The notes beneath the pieces were generated by a model. The model was not told the origin of the DNA, did not search any database, and saw only the letters and a program-made list of their open reading frames with translations. Both the position numbers and the translations under genes were made by a program. Positions 53,380 to 63,968 of a stretch of DNA of 64,000 nt are shown in pieces (position 1 is the stretch's first letter; each line of letters starts with the position of its first letter). The stretch comes from Tribonema minus (Eukaryota > Sar > Xanthophyceae > Tribonematales > Tribonemataceae): positions 930,001 to 994,000 of the forward strand of contig JAFCMP010000002.1 of NCBI GenBank assembly GCA_017506865.1, read 5' to 3'.

Positions 53380-53800
53380 CCAAAGAAAGACCTCACATCG
53401 TGTAGCTCTGGCCCTCGCAAGGAAGACCTCACTTCTGGCTGATCACGAGTTATCTGAGCGCGCGCGTGTGCGGCCTCGCAATGCCCCCCGAAGTCCTCTA
53501 GCACCCTGTGGCAGCGCTCGTCATCATGCATCAGCGCTCCGCCATGGTGTGCAGCTGTCTTGGCCGCGCTGCCAGTTGCCGCTGTTCACTGGCAGTACCG
53601 CTGTTTACGAAGAAAAAGCGTGCTGTGGCCCCACACGCTGCTCGCTGCCACAGGTGCGCAAGGCACCCAGCACAACCTTCGTGAGGGGGGCCTTGGTGAG
53701 GCCTTGTACCCCCCTTGCCCCCCCCCCCCCCTTCCGTCCCCAAGAAAGACCTCGCATTGTCTGGCTCTGACCCCCGCAAGAAAGACCTCGATTTGTCTGG
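53380..53800 (+). repeat. Copies of the 3' end of the dioxygenase gene
   Basis: 53445-53510 repeats GTGTGCGGCCTCGCARTGCC, then CCCGAAGTCCTCTAGCACCC, which includes the stop codon of the last exon. AAGAAAGACCTC and a TGTCTGGCTCTG-like block recur near 53385, 53425, 53742 and 53778. 53550-53740 repeats the block seen at 52020-52200. Confidence 0.75.
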
Positions 53801-53849
53801 CTCTGGCCGTATGCGGGTTGTCGGTGTGCTCGTTTGCTGAGCGGTGATG

Positions 53850-56300
53850 AGCCGCAGGCGCAGCTCTCATGAGCTCGCGTCAGCACTCACCATCGGTCAT
53901 CAGCGCTCAGGCGCTGCTGAGCGTTGATGACCAGCAAGCACAGCGCTCACCAGCGCAAAATCGACCACTCTCGGGGTGCTGAGCGGTGACGACAACCGGC
54001 CAGCGAGCACTGCCAGGCAGTGCTCAGCCGGCTTCACCCATATTTCATTCCTGTGTGGGTGCTCGGCATGCTGAGGCCCGCGCCGAGTGTCGCCGAGTCA
54101 CGAGCTGCGATGTGGTAGGGCGGCCTTGCGGTGCCGCTGAGGGTCCTTGTTGAGCGTCAGACAACAGCAGCGCTCAGTCGGCAAGCGCCGCGGCAGCAGC
54201 AAGCAGCAGCGCTCGGCACGCAGCGCCGCGCATCTGCGCGCCGCGCCGCGCCGCGCCGGGCGCACACCATGCACGTGTGCACTTTGTATGCGCTTCCCCT
54301 CCCTCCAGGGAGAACCTGCATCTGCACGAGCAACGGTCGCCCGGCGGCGCCTCAAAGCCATGCCCATCGTGCCACGGCAACAGGCGTGAGAGCGCGCACC
54401 ATCCCCACGGCTGCGTTGCGCACACGCCGTCTTCTGCGGGCTGCGCACGCGCGTTTCAAAGGCGTCAAGGGCGCTGCCGGAGGAGGCACGGGCTCCTGCA
54501 GCGGCGCTGGCAAGCGCAGCGGAATAAAGCGCAGCTCAGTAGGGGGTAGCGATGGCACGTGCGGAGGCAGAATCGCCGCAGCTGTCATGTGGGCGAACGG
54601 TGGCGCGCAGCGAGGCAAAGTGTGCACTGCCTGGCCGGTCGTTGTGCAGACCACACCACAGTGCTCAGTTCGGATGCGAGGTCATGAACATCCTGAAGGG
54701 GGGGTACAGCGGAAGCACAAATAATGAAAACCATGGAGTCGTCATGATCGTCACAGGGGTGATCACCGTAACGTCATGACATGTTTGCTACGACATCCTC
54801 ACCACTGTTCATTGTAATGTGCTCACGCATGCGATGAGCTTCATTATGGGCAGCATGGTTCAAGTAGCAATCACAGATTGACGTAGCCGTTGATTCAACG
54901 CATTGTGCAGCTTTCTGTATGCCTAGCTTTGCGCACTGCGGCTGCTGTACGCCCAGCAACCGGCCCATCCTACTCACAAACCTCGCTGGCAAGAACGATC
55001 TCATGCTTCCTGTGTGGTTGATATGCTTGCGCTGCACGCACAGCGGCAGCAAGACATGCGTGCTTGCCGCTTGCTCTGTTGACAAGAGAGGGATGTGCCA
55101 ATGCTCCGGTATCGACGCTGCCGCCGCTACTATGTTGAAGTACTTGATGAGACTGTACTTAAGAACTTGCAATTGTAAAGGCGACCTGTACTCCGGCAGC
55201 AGCACCACCAGCCAGCTACCCTACCGTATGCTGAATTGCGGGGATGCCATACGGGCGATTGCCGGTGCTGCAGGTCCCTCGTGCATCGCCTTGTGCGTCT
55301 TGTACATCGTCCTGCGCCTTCACACTCCTGTCAAGCCCTCTCGTCAGCCCAATGCTGTGCTGCGCGCGCTCTGCGCTTTCGCAGGCGCTTGTCATGGCGG
55401 CGGACGTGCGCCAGGATAGTTGTGTGGTCAGGGACCAAGCCCTAGACATGCACTACGTAGTTCAAGACCTAGGCGGAGAGTCGCCGCCACAGCCCAAGTG
55501 TAAATACACCATTCAGTCTTGCTGCCAACCACAGCAAGCACTGCTGCTGCGGCCCCACCACCACAAGACAACGAGTGTCAGCCTCCCTCTTGCTCCGCTG
55601 TTCACCCACGACCATCAGCCACATGATAGTGCCTCTGCATGCAGGCCTGTGCAGGAACACTGCTGCTGTCAGAGACTCCATGAGCGCGCTCCAGCCCCTA
55701 TATCCGTGGCGGCAGCATCGGCGCTGGCAAGCGGCGGCAGTAGCAAAGTGAACGCAGGGCATTGCATGCCAGTGCTCTTGACCGCAGCAGTGGCGGAAGT
55801 GCGGCGATGGGGGTGACCTGATTAGAGCCCGTTACTCCATGCGGTGGCTGTGCCACTTGTGATACGAAAAACCATGTCAGTGATTGGTGATGATGTGTGA
55901 TGAGTGCTCATGAGACGCTATGTTCATAAAGCTGACTTTTAGTGCAGTAGGGAAACAAACAGACGTAGCTGTGGCCACAGGTGTTAGAGTACGCCGCAGC
56001 TGCTGGTCCTGCAACTTTGGCAGCTGCTGTTGCCGCCGTCGTTGCTGGAGCTGGCTGCGGCCGCTGCTGTTATTGTTGCCTCAGCTTCAAGCATACATGC
56101 AGCATTGAGATGCGCATGTTCACAATTGTGAGTTAAATATGACTTGCTCTGGGTGTCTGGGCGCAACACGTGCAAGTGCCACTTATGCTTACAGGCAACA
56201 TTCCAGCCACTGCGCACATGTACAACTACAGCAGAAACATACTATCGTAGTAGACACAGGCATACACGGGAACTAAAAAAGCAAGAGTCACTCCCACCGG
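53850..56300. other. No confident gene
   Basis: Short ORFs include one from an ATG at 55395 to 55816 (plus; MAADVRQDSCVVRD), with balanced composition but no splice support or recognised domain. The rest has GCGCTCAGC-type repeats (53880-54020). Confidence 0.3.
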
Positions 56301-56321
56301 CATTGCCATGGCAGTGGTCGA

Positions 56322-56912
56322 TCATGATGAATGCATGCATTTACCACCGGTGTCGCCGCGTTCACACAAGCCACTCGTCGCGCGCGTATACCAGCTAGAT
56401 GTGACAGCCCGATGTAGGGCGGTGAGCAAATCGTTCTCGGCGTCTCGGACTAGCGCTGGTTTTTGCACTAGACAGTTTATGAAATTCAACACAGGACGAG
56501 CCTGCTCCTCTGTGCACGAGGTTGAAAGCTGACGGTAGCTCACGTGCCATATGGTGCGCAGCAAATCAAAGCGTTTCTCGAACTTGGAGGCGCGGAAGCG
56601 CCGGAGGACCAAGCGAACTGTAGGGCGAGCCGCGACAGAGCAGCAGTCTGCACTCAGCCCCAATTTAGCCAGCTTGCAGATGGCTCTCTCCAACGACAGG
56701 ACCTTTTGCGCGAAGTTGTGAGTCTCTGCTACGAGCTTGATCGTAGCAGCCCACGCACTTGTCATTGCTTGTTTGTCCTCAGAACAAGCATTCTCCCAGT
56801 ACAGTCTCAAACCCCCCAGATGATCAGCAAGCAGCAATTCGATTACCTTCCCAAGGAAGCTCCAAAGTGACGCCTCGTACTCGTCTTCGTCACCGTCTAC
56901 GTCACCGGGCAT
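56322..56912 (-). CDS. Hypothetical protein, 196 codons
   Basis: A single open frame from an ATG at 56912 with an acidic start (MPGDVDGDEDEYE) and helix-like, mixed composition with few low-complexity stretches (LGKVIELLLADHLGGLRLYW; LRRFRASKFEKRFDLL). It reads more like a real protein than the GC-shadow ORFs nearby. No motif is recognised. It may be one exon of a longer gene. Confidence 0.4.
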   Translation of the reverse strand: MPGDVDGDEDEYEASLWSFLGKVIELLLADHLGGLRLYWENACSEDKQAMTSAWAATIKLVAETHNFAQKVLSLERAICKLAKLGLSADCCSVAARPTVRLVLRRFRASKFEKRFDLLRTIWHVSYRQLSTSCTEEQARPVLNFINCLVQKPALVRDAENDLLTALHRAVTSSWYTRATSGLCERGDTGGKCMHSS

Positions 56913-57599
56913 AAACGCCGCTCAGGCGCTTGCGCCTCCCTGGCCAACCTTTTAAAGTGAACTGCAAAGTGAGGGAGCGTCACTTCCCTTTGACGAATCT
57001 TTTCTCTGGTGCGGCCGGTGCCAGTGGTTTCTATGGGCGAAATGCCTCGTGTTTTGGCATAGAGTCAGAGGCCTACGACGACCACCACTGCCCACCATCA
57101 AAGACGATTAAAAAACCATCGGAGAATCACCCATATCCGCCACCGACAGCATAGAGTAGCTGACGACGTGGGGGGGGGAATCCAAGCAGCAGGAGTCCAT
57201 TCCTTACGTCTGTCCCTAGCCACCCATAAGTGCACAGCCAAGTGCCTGTGGCAGTCCTATAAGCTGCTTCTAGGAATCAAGCCTCACAGCAGCATAAATC
57301 AGCGACAGAGCACATCCCTGCTCCTCGTCAAAGCATCAGGCTTGGCTATGCACAGGAAGGACGGGAAGGACAGGAAGGACGGGTCCAAGTTGCTGAGGAT
57401 ACCAAGAATAGCGCTGTGCGGAAGCGCTAGAAGCATGGAGCAGGATTGGCAGCGGTGATGGCCCTGCACGCACAGTGACATAAGCACTGTGGCAACTGCG
57501 GACATTTCAGTGTTGCGCCGTCGCACAATGGACCTGGCTCAGGGGGGGAAAGAGGAGACTCCACCGTCAACAGACTCAGGACGAAGGCAGCTGTCCCAG

Positions 57600-58095
57600 G
57601 CGGCGCGCGGCGGCGATGACGCGCGCTCTGCTCAGCGCGACGGTGTTAAGACAGGGGCACTTCCAACTGTACCTCAAAGGGTTGCGTGCGCACTATCTGG
57701 TCAGACTTTCTTAGCCAGATAGCCACTTGCCTCACATGCATCTCTACCTCACAACAGGCACGCGGCGGCTATGCCATGTGCTCTGCACTGCGCAGCCAGC
57801 GGGCGCGCGGCGGCGATGACGCGCTCTGCTCCGTGCACGCTACGGCGATGGCGTGTGCTACTTCAAGTAGAAGTTCTAGCTGACGCGCGACGGCGGTGGC
57901 GCGTGCTCCGCTCTGTGCGCTCTGGCGAGCATGCAACGGCGATGGCGTGCGCTCTACAGCGCACGGCGGTTGATGACGAGCGCTGTGCTCTGTGTAAGCG
58001 GCGGCGCTGGCGCATGCTGCTTTGAGCGGATTCGCAGCGGCGATGGCGCGTGCTCTGCTCCGTTCTGCAGCCATATGCAGCGGCTATGACGCGTG
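57600..58095 (+). repeat. Degenerate GGCGATGRCGYG repeats
   Basis: The block GCGGCGATGACGCG or GCGATGGCGYGTGCTCTGCT recurs about eight times (near 57610, 57810, 57845, 57890, 57940, 58000, 58040 and 58085). No reading frame is conserved. Confidence 0.65.
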
Positions 58096-58860
58096 CTGCA
58101 CTACGCTCGGCAGGCGCAGAGCCGCTTGATCGTGACAGCTCGGTAGCTGAGGTGGCCATATGTGGGTGCTCTGGACATGCTCCCGGCTCAAATTTGCCAG
58201 TCTTCTCACTAAGTTCACTTGCATGCCAGCAGCCACAGCATGGCACTTTCTGGCCTTTTCCACAAAGTCTAGTTTGAACGCCGCTCATGCAACTCACTGG
58301 TGCTTCGCGACTCGCTACATAGGAACCTGGAAAGGGGGTTGTGGTAGCATCATGTGTCCCGTATTAAGTATGGTTAGGGCTTGCTCAGCAATGAAAAATG
58401 GGAGTCGTCACCTGCCTTGCTTGCACTTGCAAAGTGATCACTCTTGCGCGGGATCTGGTGGTGGGGCATCACCTTGCTGGCCAGTGGGCTTCTTGTGGGC
58501 CGAATGGCCCAGTGTCTCGAAATAATGTCATGGTAATTATTCCGTGACAAGAAAAAATACTTGGTACGTTCTTCCTCAAGTTCCATAGATGAAGTAGTAC
58601 ACAATTAATAAAAGTACACGGGGCGGGGTCGATGATGCCAGCGATGTGCAGGGAAATCGTGGCGGCATAGCCGCCTCACCAGGAGCTAACGAGCCACGGT
58701 GAACAGAATACAAAGCCGATAGCGGCGGCAGCGCTCAGTGCTCAGCGCGTCCGTGCCTGCAAAGTATTGAACATCATCAACTTCCACCCACGACCCCAGG
58801 GGCACGACGGTTGAGCTTTGAAGATTTTGGGGAGTTCTCGCTCAGTGATCACTGGGGCAG

Positions 58861-59075
58861 TTGATTAAGAGCATTGAGCATAACTATGTGCTGGTCGGAT
58901 CGTGCCTGGAGATGACAGGAGCCAAGGACATTAAGCGGCTGAGTCGCTGGCTGCCAGTGCGTCGCATTTTTGCAGCAGTGGTGTTCACATGGACAGCAAC
59001 GGTGCATGGCTGCAGGCTGCAGGGCCTGGACATTGGACAGTGCAATACCGATGTGGCAAATGATGAGCTGTACAG
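58861..59075 (+). CDS. Possible isolated exon
   Basis: Between an acceptor-like TGGGGCAG and a donor GTAAGC there are 71 open codons plus two bases (SIEHNYVLVGSCLEMTGAK; RLSRWLPVRRIFAAVVFTW). Composition is protein-like, and the frame would stop exactly inside the donor. No partner exon or family is recognised, so this could be chance. Confidence 0.3.
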
Positions 59076-59924
59076 GTAAGCATGTGCCGACAAACTCAAG
59101 CACTCTTGTTATTCAACAAAGAGCCTTAATCGTGATGGTAGCCCAAGCGCGCCTTTCAAGCAAGCCAATTCAGCAATTCCCTATTTTGCCTCGATAAAAT
59201 TGCTGAACTTCCAGCTTGTTATGGACCCTTTGCTTGATCACAGCCCGCCGTCAAGCAACCCATTTTGAGATTGATCGAACTTTGCCCTAGTTGTGCTTGC
59301 CTGTGAGGACACACCCTCTGCACACTGCAAATAACCATTTTTCCAGTTCTCTTCTTTTTGAAATAAGAGCACGCTGCCCAGGCGCAACACTGTGGTGTCA
59401 AAGCCTAACGTTGTTCAAAACGTTTTCACCTAGCCATGAGTCTGACCTAACCGTAGCCCCAAGCTTACCCTAATTTGTGCAACTAGCCATACGTCTACCC
59501 TAACCGTAGCCCCGAGCTTACCCTTGCTTTCTGCCTCGCCTGCAAGGCATCGAGGTTGCAGATAGCAATGCAAGCCTCGCCGTCGGCTTTGGTACACGGA
59601 GTGCCTGCTCAAGCACACGCTGCTGCCGAACAGCAGATCCCCAAAAGCACGTACCCATGCAACAGTACCATTATCGTGCCCGTTGCAGCTTTGATGTTTT
59701 ACAGGAGCAGTGCTCAGCGCGTCGCTGTGTGCGTGCCGCGTTGCACCGCCGCGTGTGTGCGCCCAGTGTTGTCGATACAACGTCATCTTGGCACTTGTAC
59801 GGTTTCAGGCGTTGTCGACACAATGCGTCTCGGTACCTGTGCGACCCTAGTACGTACAGCTAACATACCATTCATCTGGGCTTTTTCGCGCCTGAGCGAG
59901 ACTGAAAAAAAAGCACGTACAGGC

Positions 59925-60050
59925 ACCAGTGTTGGCACAAGTGTCGTACAGGTATCAGTGTCGTACAGGTACTAGTGCAGGTATCAGTGTCGTACAGGTA
60001 CTAGTGTCGTACAGGTACAGAGATGCATACAGGTACGGAGATGCGTTGTA
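59925..60050 (+). repeat. Tandem CAGTGTCGTACAGGTA repeat
   Basis: About seven short units of 12-20 bases, each carrying GTACAGGTA or CACAGGTA. Every unit therefore contains an overlapping acceptor-like CAG and donor-like GTA. Confidence 0.8.
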
Positions 60051-60208
60051 TCGACAAAACCTGGGCGCACACGTGGCCCCTGTCAGCAGAGGTGCAGTGC
60101 TCGCACCGCAATCACATCGCAGTCGTGAAAAGGAGCTTCGCAATCGCATGCAGGCACATCACACGTTGAACCGTGCGCCGTGCGCCGCTGCGCGCGGGGC
60201 TGCGGCGG

Positions 60209-61480
60209 ATGCCGTTCTGCGGCCCGCAGCTGCGGCGCGCAGTGCATCTCCAAAAACGCGCTGCCACTCCCATACTAGGGTTAGGGTTAGGGTTAGGGTT
60301 AGGGTTAGGGTTAGCGTTAGGGTTAGGATTAGGGTTAGGGTTAGGGTTAGCGCAGTCCCACCTCATCACCCTTATGACCACAGATGACATGGATTCGCAG
60401 ATGTGAAAGAAGAGGCCCCTGTGCCTGCAGGCGCAGGCTGCAGCGCATGCCACTCTGCGGCCCGTGCGCTATACATAAACCTACCCGGAGAAAAAAGATC
60501 ACAGCTCCAAGTGCCTTACCTCAACCTTCTGGTGATGCGTCTGTATCGAGCATCTCTGCGGTACACACCTTGTGTGTCGCGGTGACCATGAGATCTACTT
60601 GGCATCTCGTCGTCGTTGTGCAGCAAGTCTGCGACAGCGCATGGCAGGAAACAAGCGCCGCCCTTGCGCGGTGCCCTTGTCACAGCACATCATAACACTC
60701 AGCACTGCACGCACGGGCACGTCACGCGTTGAACTGCGCCATGCACCCCCTCCCCAGCTGCTGCATGCAGGCTGCAGCGCACGCCGTTCTGCACGCGCCG
60801 CTGCCGTGAACCATGAAGAAGAACCGCAGCTGACATGCGAGCATGTCTAGTTACTCACGTCTGGTATACTTCTGTAGTTGGCTTCGTTGTGAAATCGACA
60901 TCACATGGTTGGTTCGTTGTGAAATCGATTCACATCACAACGAAGCCAACTATACCAACCTCGACCCACGCAGCGCGCGCCCGCCGCGCAAAGGTTGCAG
61001 CTGCTGCCATTCTGCGGTCCGCATGCGCGCTGCACGCCTATTTATCTATAAATGACTCATGTGACCGTTCTGTCGGAGCACGCGCCGCTGCCGCCAATCG
61101 CAAAGAAAAACCCTCAAAGCACAATACACGCAGGGCACGTCACACATTGAAGTGCGTCACGCGCCCCCGCCTGCGCTCAGGCAGTAGCTCATGCCATTCT
61201 GCGGCCCTTACGTGCGCCACGCGTGCCTGCCCAGGCACACGCCGCTGCTGCGACCACCCTCACATATGATTCAGATATGAAACGGAAGCACGTCTGGAAT
61301 CACACTCATTTATACACTTGTAAGTCAAGCCGTGGCGCATGCCTCTGCCACACGCAGGCTTCAGCTGATGCCTTTCTGCCCGTATGTGCGCTCCACGGCG
61401 TGTTTGCCCAAGCAAGCGCCGCTGCCACCAGTCTTGAAGGAGAACCTCAACACTACACGCGGAAGAAAGCAGCACTACAC
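60209..61480 (+). repeat. Six acceptor-side copies of Frizzled-like exon 1
   Basis: Copies of the exon start (GGCTGCAGCTCATGCCGTTC, then TGCGGCCCGTACGTGCGC) lie near 60209, 60447, 60780, 61004, 61191 and 61368; the real one is near 61541. The later copies are longer and better kept: the one at 61368 runs through PYVRSTACLPKQAPLPP. Four are preceded by GGCACGTCACRCGTTGAA or a close variant. Confidence 0.85.
60275..60350 (+). repeat. Interstitial telomeric array
   Basis: About twelve TTAGGG units with two variant units (TTAGCG, TTAGGA), lying between two copies of the Frizzled-like exon start. Confidence 0.9.
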
Positions 61481-61537
61481 GCAGGGCACGTCACACGTTG
61501 AACCGCATCGCGTGCCCCCACTGCGCGCAGGCTGCAG

Positions 61538-63611
61538 CTCATGCCGTTCTGCGGCCCGTACGTGCGCTACACGGCGTGTCTGCCCAAGCAAGCGCCGCTG
61601 CCGCCGTCGCGCGACCACCCGCAGGGGCGCTGGTGGAACCACACCGTCGCGCACAAGGACGACTGGGTGCGCGAGTACTACGAGCGGGTGAGTGCGTGAG
61701 TTGAAGTTAAGATTCAAGTTGAAGTTAGGGTTAGGGTTGGGCGCTGGTGGAACCACACCGTCGTGCACAAGGACGACTGGGTGCGCGCGTACTACGAGCG
61801 GGTGAGTGCGGGAGTTGAAGTTAGGATTAGGGCAGGGGGTTAGGTTTAGGGGTAGGGTGGGTTAGGGATCAGACCGTTAGGATTGCAGGGCACTTTGAAC
61901 GTCCTCTTGAGCTGGGGCTAGGGTTAGGATCAAGACCCAGATTAGATTAAGAGGACACTTTGAACGTCCTCTCGAGCTGGCACCAGGGCAGGAGCAAGAG
62001 TCAGACCATTCGGGTTCGGGGCACTTTGAACGTCCTGTTGAGCTGCTGCTCATTGCGGGCAGTTTGCCGGTTGGGGGTTAGAGTCAGTGACAGCGATAAG
62101 CGCCACCGCTGTGCCAGAGAACGGTCAAGCAGAGACACAACGCGCGAGAGCATGCGTTGCTGACAAGTAGTGAATTAGGTGTTAGGCAACCCAGAGAGCT
62201 GTTGCTCACTGCCCTGTTGTCCACACTGGCAGAGGCAGACATCAAGCTGACTAACGCAACTGAAGACCAGCGCCAGTCGTGTGCTGGTAGAAGTGATTGT
62301 ATTGTGGTCTACAAGTGACAAGTACTTAGGGCTAACCCTAACCCTGGTAATGAGCATGTAACTGCCATATGCTCCAACAGGGACGTGCCGCGAATTGTTT
62401 GAGCACTGTGGCGCGTCAGCGCTCAGCACCTCGTCGCGCGCTTCCGGCACGTGCGTGAGTTGCCGCGCCATGCGAGCTATCACTTAGGGTTAGCGTTGAT
62501 GTTAGGGTAAGCATCGGCGCACCGCACGTGCGGATCCTCGCCAGGAGCGTCACTGTTCAAGAACAACACGGGGCGTTGCAGAATGCGGGGCGCGACAAAT
62601 CCGGGGTGCGAAGCATAGAAATGCGCACGGTGACGCTTCAGCAGTCTAACGCGTATCAGTGCTCCGCACGTGCGGATCCTCGCCAGGGGCGTCACTTGTT
62701 GAAGAGCAACACGGGGCGTTGCAGAATGCGGGGCGCGACAAATCCGGGGCGCGAAGTATCGAAATGCGCACGGTGATGCTCAGCAGTCTTATGCGCATCA
62801 GTGCTGCGCGCGCAGATTGTCGGCGATAGGGTCGCGATTGAAAAAGACAAGGCGCTGCAGAAGGCGGGCCGGGACGAGAATGAAATGAAGTATCGATCGT
62901 GCGCATGCTGATGCTCAGCAAATTAACCTGACGTGCAAGGGCGCCTTGCGCATGCGCAGATTGTTGGCGAGAGGGTCGCGATCGAGAAGGACAAGGCGCT
63001 GCAGAAGGCGCTGCAGAAGGCGGTTTGGCTCGATATTTTGAAAGCGCATGATGATGCTCAGCAGTTTAATGCACATCAGTACTTGGCACGTGCAGATCGT
63101 TGGCGAGAGGGTCGCCATTGAACAGGACAAGGCGCTGCAGAGGCCGGGCGCGACTAATCCCCTCAAATCATTGGCAAAATGCGCATGATGATGCTCAGCA
63201 GTCTAGCGTGACGTGCATAGGCGCCATTCGCGCGTGCAGATTGTTGGCGAGAGGGTCGCCATCGAGAAGGACAAGGAGGCGCTGCAGAAGGCGGGATGAG
63301 ACGAATTCGGCACAAAGTATCAAATTGCACATGCTGATGCTCAGCAGTCTAACGCAGTCTAACACGACATGCGTCGACGCCATTCGAACGCGCAGATTGT
63401 TGGCGAGAGGGTCGCCATCGAAAAGGACAAGTCGTTGCAAAAAGCGGGGCGGGATGAGTTCGGCGCGCGCGGCGCTCCCGTGCCGCGCTTCAGCAACAAC
63501 CCCGACTGCCGCGACGCGTTCCGTAATTATGCGTGCTGGACCAACTTCCCGCGCTGCATCGAGGAGACAGGGGAGACGCTCATGACGTGCCACAGCGCCT
63601 GCGAGAACATG
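61538..63611 (+). CDS. Frizzled-CRD-like protein, two exons, partial
   Basis: Exon A is 61538-61687 (or from 61531 with the upstream AG) and exon B is 63396-63611. Both junctions are phase 0, with donor GTGAGT at 61688 and acceptor CGCAG at 63395. A further donor (GTGAGC) at 63612 shows the gene continues to the right; no start is seen. Exon A carries PFCGPYVRYTACLPKQ and a Trp-rich stretch (GRWWNHTV; DDWVREYYER). Exon B carries NNPDCRDAFRNYACWTNFPRC and then TCHSACENM. The C-x7-C-x5-P-x-C...C-x3-C spacing is that of Frizzled cysteine-rich domains, so this is probably an extracellular, disulfide-bonded module. The family call is inference; the exon structure is well supported by phase. Confidence 0.7.
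61738..61803 (+). repeat. Donor-side copy of Frizzled-like exon A
   Basis: GRWWNHTVVHKDDWVRAYYER followed by GTGAGTGCGGGAGTTGAAGT copies the end of exon A (GRWWNHTVAHKDDWVREYYE, then R) and the first bases of intron. Two amino acids differ. Confidence 0.9.
62530..63395 (+). repeat. Acceptor-side copies of Frizzled-like exon B, about 140-bp unit
   Basis: Four clear copies start at 62816, 62960, 63096 and 63240; the real exon is at 63396 (spacings 144, 136, 144, 156). Each has a GCGCAG- or GTGCAG-type end, then IVGERVAIEKDKALQKA-like codons, then a GATGATGCTCAGCAGTCTAA block in the intron part. Two more decayed units start near 62540 and 62665. Confidence 0.88.
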
Positions 63612-63659
63612 GTGAGCGCTGCTGCTCTGATATGATGGTTTCATTAATGAATACACTAC

Positions 63660-63968
63660 TAACATACCACAATGCGCGCAAAAACATGGTGAGCGTTGCT
63701 TTCATGTACTTCAAGTTTAGTTGGCATGACGTGCCACAGCACGTGCGAGAATAGGTGAGCGCTGCTGCAGTGATGTGCTGTTCTCTTCACTTATTATTCA
63801 GTGGATTAGTGTACTTTATATATGACGTGCTATTTTATCTGCTTTTGTGTACTTCAAGTTTAATTTGCATGACGCGCTGCAGCGCGCCCGAGAACATGGC
63901 GAGCGTCGCTGCTTTCGTAAAGTTCAAGTCTACTGTATGTGACGTGCCACAGCGCGCGCGAGAACATG
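63660..63968 (+). repeat. Four donor-side copies of Frizzled-like exon B
   Basis: The exon end ACGTGCCACAGCGCCTGCGA, then GAACATG with GTGAGC (real end 63611), recurs ending at 63688, 63754, 63898 and 63968. Donors are GTGAGC, GTGAGC, GCGAGC (broken) and GTGAGT. TACTTCAAGTTTA occurs in the intron part of two units. Confidence 0.85.

Noticed and set aside
54131-54724. 197-codon plus-strand ORF
   Set aside because: Arg/Ala/Ser-rich composition with no motif and open opposite strand; typical of GC-rich chance ORFs.
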